From assembly GCA_051004815.1 (NCBI GenBank), contig JBPCJY010000270.1, positions 1 to 21,449 of the forward strand: a DNA stretch of 21,449 bases. The letters run 5' to 3'. The position numbers were made by a program, and so were the translations under genes. The notes under the pieces were generated by a model, which was not told the origin of the DNA, made no database searches, and saw only the letters and a program-made list of their open reading frames with translations. Source of the stretch: JBBQXY01 sp051004815. Its GTDB lineage: Bacteria; Chloroflexota; Ktedonobacteria; Ktedonobacterales; Ktedonobacteraceae. Shown one piece after another: positions 1-6,946 of the stretch. Each line of letters begins with the position of its first letter. The first letter of the stretch is position 1.

Positions 1-470
1 CCATCATCTGTGTTTTGCTTCACTCGGAACACCTTCTTGCTTGATACAAGTCAAGTCACACGCCCACACACCATGCCGTAAGGGTCGTTGCAGACCCATG
101 AGAGGGCTTGGCTCTATGTGCGCCACGTGCTGCACGCCCACGCTGTTCGTGATGGAGTCCTGCCAGCTGGCACGAGCACACGATGCGAACACACCCACAC
201 CCATCGTTAGCAAAAGAAGTAAGGTGGCTCCTCACCCCGCCTTTGCTCACGATGGTGGATGTCTACATGTTGTCGGCGGCACGCGAAGCGGCGGCGGCTT
301 GCCCCCTGGGGCCGCCGCTTGCCGCCGACAACCAACCGGCTTTTTTTGCGGCAAAAACATAGCCCCTGGGCGCGGTACAAGTAACACGCGCCCCTCTAAC
401 TACAAAAGGTGCTAGCTTGCTTTCTCATATCTACAACGATGAAGCTATTAGCGGATTGTGAGGTGATGGT
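1..470. other. gene-free stretch upstream of xis-int
   Basis: I see no convincing gene here. Open frames on both strands overlap each other and give low-complexity Cys/Arg/Pro-rich translations with no recognisable domain. No tRNA T-loop signature was found, so no tRNA attachment site can be named. The main structure is the GC-rich hairpin at 269-332, followed by a short T-rich/A-rich inverted repeat at 343-357. The stretch ends with a very good ribosome binding site (GAGGTGAT) just before the excisionase-like gene. If xis-int belongs to an integrated element, the element end could lie in this stretch. Confidence 0.5.
269..332. repeat. large GC-rich imperfect inverted repeat (hairpin)
   Basis: The outer arms are 269-280 (GTTGTCGGCGGC) and 321-332 (GCCGCCGACAAC), perfectly complementary over 12 bases. 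The inner arms are 286-295 (AAGCGGCGGC) and 311-320 (GCCGCCGCTT), perfectly complementary over 10 bases. A five-base bulge (281-285) interrupts the left side, and the loop is 296-310. A run of seven T follows at 341-347. The structure could end transcription arriving from the left or serve as a recombination or REP-like element. The sequence alone does not decide between these. Confidence 0.7.
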
Positions 471-674
471 ATGGCAAAACGACAACAAGAAACACACATA
501 CAGCCCTTGCTTCTGAGTATTCCAGAAGTGGCGGTGTCACTACGGTTGAGTCGTGCGAAGGTCTACATGCTCATTGACTGTGAAGGGCTTCCAGTAGTGC
601 GCTTTGGTCGAGCAGTACGGGTGTCGGTGATCTCGTTGCAACGTTGGGTAGAAAAGCGTGAAAAGGGTGCATAA
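471..674 (+). CDS. excisionase-like helix-turn-helix DNA-binding protein
   Basis: This 67-residue protein matches the HTH_17/excisionase family. The core is 'LSIPEVAVSLRLSRAKVYMLI' (about residues 15-35), a MerR-like helix-turn-helix, followed by 'LPVVRFGRAVRVSVISLQRWVEKRE', the usual wing and recognition segment. Such proteins bend DNA and set the direction of site-specific recombination. The start ATG is preceded by a strong GAGGTGAT ribosome binding site. The stop lies 15 bases before the tyrosine recombinase, so the two are almost certainly one operon. It could instead act as a small repressor of the integrase, which is common for this fold. Confidence 0.85.
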   Translation: MAKRQQETHIQPLLLSIPEVAVSLRLSRAKVYMLIDCEGLPVVRFGRAVRVSVISLQRWVEKREKGA

Positions 675-689
675 AGAGGGGGTGTTGTT

Positions 690-1814
690 ATGGCAAGGCG
701 AGGACATGGCGAGGGTTCCATTTATCAACGCAAAGATGGTCGATGGGTTGCGAGTATTACCTTAGAGAACCGCAAGCGCAAAATCTTCTATGGGAAGACG
801 CGCAAGGAAGTACAAGAAAAGCTCAAAGTTGCACTGCATGAGCAGCAACAAGGGACGTTAGCTACTGGCGCACAACAGTTACTCAAGTCATACCTTGAGA
901 AGTGGCTAGAGCAAGTCTATAAGCCCTCTGTAAAGCCAAATAGCTATAAACAGTGCAAGTTCATTGTCTATAAGCACCTGGTACCCTCACTTGGGCAGGT
1001 GACAATACAAAAGCTCACGGCTGGGAAAGTGCAGGAGTTTTACTCACAAAAGCTAGAAGAGGGATTGTCTCCCAGGTCAGTCATTCTCATTCATGCGGTG
1101 CTTCATAGCGCATTGGAGAATGCGGTCAAGTGGGGGTTAGTACCTCGTAACGTGACAAAGTTGGTATCGCTTCCTCACGTTGAACGATACGACGCGCAAA
1201 TCTTGACCACTGAGCAGGCAGTAAAGCTCTTAGAGGCCGCTCGCGGTTCTCGCATTGAGGCATTGATCTTACTGGCTCTTACCACTGGGATGAGGCGCGG
1301 TGAGTTATTAGCTCTCCGGTGGGATGATGTCGATTTTGAAAAGGGTGTTGCCTTTGTGCGTCGTACTATGAGTTGGATAAACGGGTATGGTTACAAAGAA
1401 AGCGAACCAAAGACAAAAGCTGGTCGGCGTAAGATTGTGCTAGCGAATGTTGCCCTAGAGGCGTTGAAGGAACATCGTGTGCTTCAAAATGATATACGTA
1501 GCAAAGCAGGTGAGAAGTGGTGTGAGAATGGTATTATCTTCTGTAGTGTTTATGGTGGTTTCTTCAATCCCGCCAAAGTCCTAGAGTTGTTTAAACAGCT
1601 TCTCATAGACGCTGGTCTACCACATATGCGCTTTCATGATTTAAGGCATAGCGCAGCAACGATCTTGCTAGTAGCGGGTGTACATCCAAAAGTGGTACAG
1701 GAGCGTCTAGGGCATAGTACGATTGCAATGACGATGGATGTGTATTCGCATGTATTACCCTCAATGCAGCAAGAAGCTGCTAATAAGATAGATAATATGT
1801 TTAAAGGTATTTGA
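690..1814 (+). CDS. tyrosine recombinase / phage-type integrase
   Basis: This 374-residue site-specific recombinase should cut and rejoin DNA at attachment sites through a 3'-phosphotyrosine intermediate. The N-terminal arm-binding part begins 'GEGSIYQRKDGRWVA' (about 8-22), a SAM-like core-binding domain spans about 62-160, and the catalytic domain spans about 170-370. All catalytic residues are visible: R202 in 'TTGMRRGE', K243 in 'KTKAGRR', H316 and R319 in 'FHDLRH', H342 in 'LGHS', and nucleophile Y352 in 'DVYSH'. Length is normal for integrases of integrated plasmids and phages in Gram-positive-like hosts. A GAGGGGG ribosome binding site precedes the ATG. No other phage or conjugation gene is visible, so this may be the end of an element outside the window or a remnant that still carries an intact integrase. 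Confidence 0.95.
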   Translation: MARRGHGEGSIYQRKDGRWVASITLENRKRKIFYGKTRKEVQEKLKVALHEQQQGTLATGAQQLLKSYLEKWLEQVYKPSVKPNSYKQCKFIVYKHLVPSLGQVTIQKLTAGKVQEFYSQKLEEGLSPRSVILIHAVLHSALENAVKWGLVPRNVTKLVSLPHVERYDAQILTTEQAVKLLEAARGSRIEALILLALTTGMRRGELLALRWDDVDFEKGVAFVRRTMSWINGYGYKESEPKTKAGRRKIVLANVALEALKEHRVLQNDIRSKAGEKWCENGIIFCSVYGGFFNPAKVLELFKQLLIDAGLPHMRFHDLRHSAATILLVAGVHPKVVQERLGHSTIAMTMDVYSHVLPSMQQEAANKIDNMFKGI

Positions 1815-2270
1815 TTGAACTAGCTCCTTTTAGTGAAGCTTTGAATGCCAAATCGATTGGTGTTCTCTGAGCCACTTTCATAACGATTCTCAACATCTCT
1901 TGCATTACTGAATACAGCATCACAATAGTGGCTGTCAAAAATGGAATAGGTGGTACTCATTTAGGGTTCTTCCTCATTTTTGGTGCATACAGTTTTTTGT
2001 CATAGAAACGAGGAATATCCCAAACTCAAGAAATAGAAGCAATGAATTGATGTTAACCAATCTTATGGGTTTTGTATGATTCCTCAACCAAATCTCCACC
2101 CAAATATAACTACTTTTATAACTCCTTTTTCGTAAACTGAACGCGTTCAATAGTTAAATTTACTTACAGTTCAGTATATTTCTTGCGTATTCGTGTATGT
2201 TGGGACGAAAGGAGCATAGCGCATCCACTTTTTGTCAGTGTAGTGACACAAAGGCGTAGCGTTAGACGTA
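1815..2270. other. AT-rich gene-free stretch downstream of integrase
   Basis: No gene is supported here; only very short frames occur. The stretch is visibly richer in A and T than its neighbours. It contains a perfect 12-base palindrome, TGAACGCGTTCA, at 2138-2149, with further GTTCAG/CTGAAC half-sites close by. A looser inverted repeat, TTGTCA/TGACA, lies at about 2233-2250. No tRNA end or integrase attachment core can be recognised. The palindrome is a plausible operator for the downstream sulfotransferase or part of the recombination region. Confidence 0.45.
2138..2149. promoter_or_regulatory. 12-base perfect palindrome, possible operator
   Basis: TGAACGCGTTCA reads the same on both strands. 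The flanks hold AACTGAAC on the left and GTTCAGT about 20 bases to the right, an additional partial inverted repeat. Such paired half-sites are typical of TetR- or LacI-type operators. No regulator gene is adjacent, and no convincing -35/-10 pair was found around it, so function is inferred from symmetry only. Confidence 0.3.
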
Positions 2271-3221
2271 ATGGCAATGAATACTTCTTATGAAACCACC
2301 ACATCCAGGAGGGTCTCCTCCTCGACAAGCACTCCCCATTCCGATCCTCATAGCGTCACGGCTTATAGAAACAGCCCAACTCCCCTCGCCGATAAACTCT
2401 ATAGAGGGCTGACGTACCCGATCCGGCTCTTGCCCGATTTTTTGATCATTGGCACGCAAAAAGGTGGCACGACCTCATTATATAACTACTTACAACATCA
2501 TCCCTGTATCATCTCTGCCGCACGAAAGGAAGTGCATTTTTTTGATAGGCGATTGAACTTGAACAAAGGTCTGTCCTGGTACCGGGGACACTTTCCCACC
2601 AGGATTGAACGATATTATGCCTGCCAGCTGCGTAAAGAGACTTTTGTGACAGGAGAAGCCACACCAGAGTACTTATTTCTTCCACACATCCCACAGCAAG
2701 TGGTCAAGGTCCTACCTCATGTCAAGCTCATCGTCCTGTTACGCAATCCGATTGATCGCGCCTATTCCCAGTACCAACACGCGGTAGTACAGGGGCATGA
2801 AACACGCTCGTTTGAAGAGGCTATCACCGATCAGGAGGCAGGACTCGCCGAGGAACAAGCACATATCTTGCAAGACACGGATTACGAACCCTACACCTAC
2901 ATGCAACACTGCTATCTGACGAGAAGCCTGTACATTGATCAATTGCAGAGGTGGATGAGTCTGTTCTCACGCGAACAGTTTTTGATCCTCAAGAGCGAAG
3001 AGTTCTATGCTGATCCTGCCGTCTCCCTCAAACAGGTATTGGACTTTCTCAGCGTCCCTGCATCCGAACTCCACTTGAGGAACATCGAATACAAATCGTA
3101 TAACCACAACAGTTATACAACAATGGACATGGCACTGCGCAAACGCTTGATGGCGTTTTTCGAGCCGCACAATGCTCGCCTCTACAACTTCCTGGGGGTT
3201 GATTTCGGCTGGGATACGTAA
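2271..3221 (+). CDS. sulfotransferase domain protein
   Basis: This 316-residue protein is predicted to transfer a sulfo group from PAPS to an unknown acceptor. The 5'-phosphosulfate loop is 'IGTQKGGTTSL' (60-70) with catalytic K64. The family motif 'KEVHFFD' follows at 86-92 and 'TGEATPEY' at 127-134. The 3'-phosphate-binding motif is 'LRNPIDRAYSQYQH' (157-170), with R158 and S166. The first 50 or so residues are Ser/Thr-rich and not part of the fold. An in-frame TGA lies shortly upstream, so the start is this ATG or the one two codons later; neither has a strong ribosome binding site. The gene stands alone between gene-free stretches. Acceptor possibilities include glycans, lipids and secondary metabolites, and nothing nearby distinguishes them. 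Confidence 0.88.
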   Translation: MAMNTSYETTTSRRVSSSTSTPHSDPHSVTAYRNSPTPLADKLYRGLTYPIRLLPDFLIIGTQKGGTTSLYNYLQHHPCIISAARKEVHFFDRRLNLNKGLSWYRGHFPTRIERYYACQLRKETFVTGEATPEYLFLPHIPQQVVKVLPHVKLIVLLRNPIDRAYSQYQHAVVQGHETRSFEEAITDQEAGLAEEQAHILQDTDYEPYTYMQHCYLTRSLYIDQLQRWMSLFSREQFLILKSEEFYADPAVSLKQVLDFLSVPASELHLRNIEYKSYNHNSYTTMDMALRKRLMAFFEPHNARLYNFLGVDFGWDT

Positions 3222-3384
3222 AGCCTTTTGCTCTACCCTAAGTAAGCTCCATGCTTTACACATCGATGTTAGAAGTAGAAATTCGCCAACGCTGTCAAGT
3301 CTGCTGTCATTGGCAAGGTATTCTCTTATTTGATATATTTGAGATTAGTGCTAATGCCGATTGAGGAGTAAAGAGGATGGGGGA

Positions 3385-3501
3385 ATGAATGATGTGGGAA
3401 TTATACCATATGGGGTTTTCTTTATTGAAAACGATAGAATCTCGATGATAGACCCACTCAGTCACTTAATCACTCAGCCATTCATCTTGTCCAAGACATA
3501 G
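3385..3501 (+). CDS. possible 38-residue small ORF, unknown
   Basis: A short frame starting 'MNDVGIIPYGVFFIEND' is preceded by purine-rich sequence (GAGGAGTAAAGAGGATGGGGG) that offers a good ribosome binding site. It ends four bases before the end of the convergent PIN gene. The composition looks protein-like, but no family is recognised. It could equally be a chance frame or the tail of a decayed gene. I list it only because of the ribosome binding site. Confidence 0.22.
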   Translation: MNDVGIIPYGVFFIENDRISMIDPLSHLITQPFILSKT

Positions 3502-3505
3502 TGAA

Positions 3506-3919
3506 TTAAAGCAGTTTGATGAATTTTGCTTGTTCAAAATGATGATCGGTGGTAAGTGCCTCTCGTATGCCACGTTCGTTCATCAGGTTAAAACTTGTTG
3601 CATCAACCAGGCTCCATTCCTTATCTAGTCTATTACGAAGAAGAAGGAGAGCTACAGCATGGCTTTTCTCACCGATATGTACAACTTCTATATCAGGGGA
3701 ACGTGATATGCGGTCAACGACATTAAGCAAGTCCTCACGACTTAAACGACAACGTTTGCCATCTGTACCTAAATATTCATTGATAATATAGTTTGTCGTT
3801 ACAATTGGTCGGCGTACTTTTAGGGCGCGAGTAAATATTTCTGTTGCCCTGGCGTGGAGAGGTTCATTTTTGCTAAATACTTCAATCCAGCCAGAGGTAT
3901 CTACAAACAAACTATCCAT
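3506..3919 (-). CDS. PIN-domain nuclease, VapC-like toxin
   Basis: This PIN-fold protein is probably an RNA endonuclease of the toxin type. It has the full acidic set: D7 in 'SLFVDTSGW', E48 in 'IINEYL', D106 in 'WSLVDATSF' and D125 in 'LTTDHHF' (numbered from the ATG at 3919, 137 residues). Serine or threonine beside the first Asp is usual for the family. A GTG four codons upstream (3931) is an alternative start; neither has a strong ribosome binding site. It is the last gene of a leftward set, 37-49 bases after an unrecognised small protein. VapC toxins normally follow their antitoxin gene, so that upstream protein is the natural antitoxin candidate, though it lacks a recognisable DNA-binding domain. 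Confidence 0.88.
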   Translation of the reverse strand: MDSLFVDTSGWIEVFSKNEPLHARATEIFTRALKVRRPIVTTNYIINEYLGTDGKRCRLSREDLLNVVDRISRSPDIEVVHIGEKSHAVALLLLRNRLDKEWSLVDATSFNLMNERGIREALTTDHHFEQAKFIKLL

Positions 3920-3968
3920 GCCAACTACCACTTAATACATCGCTCTATATTTGAGCAGATGGTTATCT

Positions 3969-4298
3969 CTATTGAGCTACTATATCGTTTGCCACCTCTG
4001 TCTGGGGCTCCAAGGAGTCAATAAAACGCAGGAATTCATCTATCTGTGCATCGTAATCCTCTGGGAATGGTGCTGGTTTTAGAACAGTTGGCCCTTCAGT
4101 CGTAGTTTTCTCCGCCGGAATAAACGTCACGGAAGATTCAGACACTGGGTATTGCGCTGATACATGAATAAATTTTCTCCAGGAGGAAGATGGCTTGTGC
4201 ATTGGAACAAAAGACATTGATGTACCGCTTATCGATTGAGATACTGTATAAGCCGATGTTAATGGATAAGTGCTAGAAGTAATAATAAAGCTATTCAT
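3969..4298 (-). CDS. unrecognised 109-residue protein, middle gene of PIN operon
   Basis: I do not recognise this protein. The N-terminal part is Ser/Thr-rich ('MNSFIITSSTYPLTSAYTVS'). The C-terminal third is acidic and probably helical ('PEDYDAQIDEFLRFIDSLEP', about 79-98). The start is well supported: a GAGGAG ribosome binding site sits 9 bases upstream, and the upstream gene ends only 6 bases before, so translation may be coupled. An acidic helical tail next to a PIN toxin would suit a toxin-neutralising segment, but that is inference from position and composition only. No AbrB, ribbon-helix-helix or Phd-type motif is visible. Confidence 0.7.
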   Translation of the reverse strand: MNSFIITSSTYPLTSAYTVSQSISGTSMSFVPMHKPSSSWRKFIHVSAQYPVSESSVTFIPAEKTTTEGPTVLKPAPFPEDYDAQIDEFLRFIDSLEPQTEVANDIVAQ

Positions 4299-4304
4299 TT
4301 CTGC

Positions 4305-4640
4305 TTACTCCTCTTTGATTGACTCGCCACTAGAGTGATTCATCCGTTGAAGCATCGTTGTTTGCTGATCATATAGGCCGGCCATGACAGACAGGAACTG
4401 CTCCATTGTATAACGCGATACAGCGAAACGAAAAACAGGTTGAGCCACGGCATGCCCGGCTTCCGCTACCTTTGGCAACTCTGCCTGATCTGGAGGTTGA
4501 ATAATGCCCAATGTAAAGTAAAACTCATCAAGGCTGATACGAAGATTCAACGCATTTACATGAAGGATTGGCAAATCAGAAGCATCATCAATAATGACAT
4601 TGTACTTTACTGGCTGGGGCTCCAATTCAGGTTGACTCAT
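4305..4640 (-). CDS. DUF3467-like protein, first gene of PIN operon
   Basis: This protein has about 111 residues. I place the start at the ATG at 4640, because GGAGG lies 6 bases upstream; the frame runs further up to 4709 without a comparable site. The pattern 'LPILHVNALNLRISLDEFYFTLGIIQPP', then 'VFRFAVSRYTMEQFLSVMAGLYDQQ', resembles DUF3467, a small family of unknown role in which an '...N.v.v..s..EF.ldF' strand set is followed by a C-terminal helix. The match is by eye and moderate. It is followed 6 bases later by the unknown 109-residue gene and then the PIN nuclease, so the three are probably one transcript. Confidence 0.7.
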   Translation of the reverse strand: MSQPELEPQPVKYNVIIDDASDLPILHVNALNLRISLDEFYFTLGIIQPPDQAELPKVAEAGHAVAQPVFRFAVSRYTMEQFLSVMAGLYDQQTTMLQRMNHSSGESIKEE

Positions 4641-4707
4641 TCTCTTCCTCCAACTGTCGAGATCGAATGTATTAAGTATAACGGATTTTATGCGTCTTGC
4701 CAATACC

Positions 4708-4733
4708 ATCTTACCATATTAGTAACTTGTCAA
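4708..4733 (-). promoter_or_regulatory. possible promoter of the DUF3467-like/PIN operon
   Basis: On the minus strand a perfect TTGACA (4728-4733) is followed by TAAGAT (4708-4713), preceded by TGG as in an extended -10. The 14-base spacer is shorter than the usual 16-18, so the pair may not work together and the extended -10 could act alone. Transcription would start about 60 bases before the chosen ATG at 4640. Confidence 0.3.
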
Positions 4734-4986
4734 ATCTGATCAGAAAAGCTTCTTTTGGGTATATTCTGAAGAAAGAAGGCTTACCCATACTTTTGAGTGA
4801 AAACCTGATCCTGTGACTCTCGTGCTGACAAAGGCGTTAATATGCCGAACAATTTTTATGGCTTATCTCACAGGAATACTGTGCTATAAAGCATAGCGTA
4901 CACTAAAAAAAATGGGTATAGTCGTCAATAAGAAGATATAAGTCTTACATATAACTAGCACAACAAGAAGTTCGGGAGAGACGACT

Positions 4987-5850
4987 ATGAAACAACACAA
5001 ACTGCTTCACCTGCGCGGCATTCTTACTTGTATTGCGGGTCTCGTATTAATGTTAGTAATTTCAGCATGCGCCGGTGTACCTGGCACCAGTGGCTCAGGC
5101 AACAGTGCTTCCATCACTGGTACGGTCCAGTCGGTAGATACGGTAAATGATACCGTCACACTAAGCGTGCAGGGCCAGGCACTTACGATTAAAGGGTTAA
5201 ACGCTACGCAGTTGTCGGCCATTCAGCCACAAGTCGGGAAGGTCTATACGATTACTGCCACTCAGAACAGCGATGGTTCGTACACCATCACCACGGGCAC
5301 CACTCCCATCAACGATGACAATAGCCAGGGCGTTTCCCAGGGTGTTGTTACCACGACCACCAACGATGGCACGCCGGATACCAACGAGCCTGGCTCCATT
5401 GCATTTATCGGCAAAGTGCAATCGGTGACGAACAGTTCGCTGGTAGTAGTTATGCCCAACGGCCAGAACACGTCCATGAGCATTGTGAATGGTCAGACCG
5501 ACATAAGCGATTTCAATGGTTCGCTACCAACTGTAGGCCAGCTGATTAAGGTCGAAGCCGCGACAAATACCAATGGCACCTTTATGGCAACCAAACTGAG
5601 TGCCGCCGATAGTGGCGATCTACAAGATCAAAATCTGGTCAAATATCAGGGCTTGACCACCAGTGCAGTGGGAACCGACCATGTTCTGCACCTGAAAGTG
5701 GGCAACCAGAGTCTGGCCTTCACCATTAGTTCCAGTGCGGACCTGGGTGATTTCAACAACAACGCTCAATCCATCACCAGCAACCTCTCGGTCAAAGTTG
5801 AGGTGCTATACCAGGGAAGCACCAGTATTGTACAAAAAGTGAGTAACTAG
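4987..5850 (+). CDS. secreted lipoprotein with DUF5666-like repeats
   Basis: This 287-residue protein has a lipoprotein signal peptide: basic 'MKQHKLLHLR', a hydrophobic stretch about 11-27, and the lipobox 'ISAC' with lipidated C28. The mature part should be anchored outside the membrane. It appears to be three similar beta-rich modules resembling DUF5666: about 41-100 ('SITGTVQSVDTVNDTVTLSV'), 138-205 ('IAFIGKVQSVTNSSLVVVM') and 217-285 ('YQGLTTSAVGTDHVLHLKVG'). Modules one and two are separated by an Asp/Asn/Thr-rich linker. A GGGAGAG ribosome binding site precedes the ATG. It stands alone and is followed by a strong hairpin. No enzyme motif is visible; a binding or structural role at the cell surface is inference. 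Confidence 0.8.
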   Translation: MKQHKLLHLRGILTCIAGLVLMLVISACAGVPGTSGSGNSASITGTVQSVDTVNDTVTLSVQGQALTIKGLNATQLSAIQPQVGKVYTITATQNSDGSYTITTGTTPINDDNSQGVSQGVVTTTTNDGTPDTNEPGSIAFIGKVQSVTNSSLVVVMPNGQNTSMSIVNGQTDISDFNGSLPTVGQLIKVEAATNTNGTFMATKLSAADSGDLQDQNLVKYQGLTTSAVGTDHVLHLKVGNQSLAFTISSSADLGDFNNNAQSITSNLSVKVEVLYQGSTSIVQKVSN

Positions 5851-5871
5851 GCCTCACCTGCTTCCATACAA

Positions 5872-5908
5872 ACAGGCCAGGAACGCCATAAAGACGTTCC
5901 TGGCCTGT
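5872..5908. terminator. hairpin terminator between convergent genes
   Basis: A perfect 14-base stem, ACAGGCCAGGAACG (5872-5885) and its complement (5895-5908), encloses a nine-base loop. It lies between the stop of the lipoprotein gene and the stop of the leftward J-domain gene, so it can serve both strands. Neither side has a long T run, so it may terminate weakly or mainly protect 3' ends. Confidence 0.7.
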
Positions 5909-5917
5909 CTACGTTCA

Positions 5918-6856
5918 TCACCGCAAGACATTCAGTGCCACAAATCCCAGTACAATGAAAACCACGACCGCGGCACTCGCCCATACAATACGCAAGAGAG
6001 CCGCTCGGCCTGCTGCTGCCCGTAACGTAGCTACCCGCGCATCTTCCGCCGGACACCAACCCGATGCTCCGCAATATGGACACAACGGGAACAGTTCATA
6101 CGGTGGACACAGCGTCTCGTTCCCATCCCCATAATTGTAGGCACCCACTTCATAGCGAATCTGCTCGCTTTCAAAAACAGCATGACAATGGGTACAGCGT
6201 AACAGGAGATATTCCGCCCAATCTTTCGCATTACACGAGGGGCAGATCGTCGTTGGTGATCGCCCCCGTAAAGAAGCTATAGTCCAACGGTGATGGCAAC
6301 GATGGCAGTGCAACGGATATGTATCTCGCTCGACAGGTGACGCCTGGGTCAGGTCAGCAATTTCACGATCAATACCGCGCAACATACCTTCCTGTCTCAA
6401 CGTGCGTACCTCATTAGTAGTGAGGTCATACGTCAAATCGCCCAGGTCTAAGTGCAGGAAACGTTTATCGGGTTCATTCGGTTCATTCGGTTCATCAGTT
6501 ACATCGGGAAAGCTATAGTGACGTTGTCGGTCACGCCGCGCCGTGGGTGATACTTCCGCGGCCAAGTGCGCTTTCTGTGTACTGCTCCTTAACATATCAC
6601 CTGCAACATAGCCCCGTGGAGACGAAGCACCCAAAACATGCTCCGAGCGACGAGCGTCGTAAACTTTTCGCTCAGCCGGATCGTTTAAGGTTTGATATGC
6701 CTGCAACAAAGTACGCATACGCTCTTGCGCATCCTCTCCCTTATAAACGTCGGGATGATACTGCAAGGCAAGTTTCTTAAAAGCGGCTTTGATGCTACTA
6801 GCAGATGCCTGTGGGTCAATACCCAATACAGCATAATAATCGGTAAAAGTATTCAT
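5918..6856 (-). CDS. membrane-anchored J-domain protein with zinc ribbons
   Basis: This 312-residue protein has an N-terminal J-domain (about 5-72: 'DYYAVLGIDPQASASSIKAAF', HPD at 34-36, 'DPAERKVYDARR'), which in this family stimulates Hsp70 (DnaK) ATPase. It is not a standard DnaJ, because the G/F region and CxxCxGxG repeats are absent. Instead it has paired CxxC motifs at 184/187, 205/208, 221/224 and 259/262, suggesting two zinc ribbons. A hydrophobic segment near 286-309 is a likely single membrane anchor at the C-terminus. A short 'EPNEPNEP' run (122-129) comes from a 9-base tandem repeat (6471-6497). It points leftward, with its start facing the DUF6062-like gene across a short divergent region. 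It may recruit DnaK to the membrane; the client is unknown. Confidence 0.85.
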   Translation of the reverse strand: MNTFTDYYAVLGIDPQASASSIKAAFKKLALQYHPDVYKGEDAQERMRTLLQAYQTLNDPAERKVYDARRSEHVLGASSPRGYVAGDMLRSSTQKAHLAAEVSPTARRDRQRHYSFPDVTDEPNEPNEPDKRFLHLDLGDLTYDLTTNEVRTLRQEGMLRGIDREIADLTQASPVERDTYPLHCHRCHHRWTIASLRGRSPTTICPSCNAKDWAEYLLLRCTHCHAVFESEQIRYEVGAYNYGDGNETLCPPYELFPLCPYCGASGWCPAEDARVATLRAAAGRAALLRIVWASAAVVVFIVLGFVALNVLR

Positions 6857-6946
6857 AAATAGCGTGAATAATCAGCCCAGTGGTATTTTTTCTTAAAAAC
6901 AGCTATCGTACTACATAGACGTTTGAGGAAGGTAAAGGTTGCAGTT

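Noticed and set aside
41..415. 124-codon frame in the gene-free left end
   Set aside because: It runs through the GC-rich hairpin, overlaps open frames on the other strand, has a Cys/Pro/Arg-rich translation without domains, and has no ribosome binding site.
1..470. tRNA gene serving as an integrase attachment site
   Set aside because: No cloverleaf or GGTTCGAATCC-type T-loop could be found on either strand here or in 1815-2270.
2233..2252. TTGTCA/TGACA inverted repeat as an operator
   Set aside because: The arms are only five bases and the flanks pair only with a two-base offset; this is easily chance.
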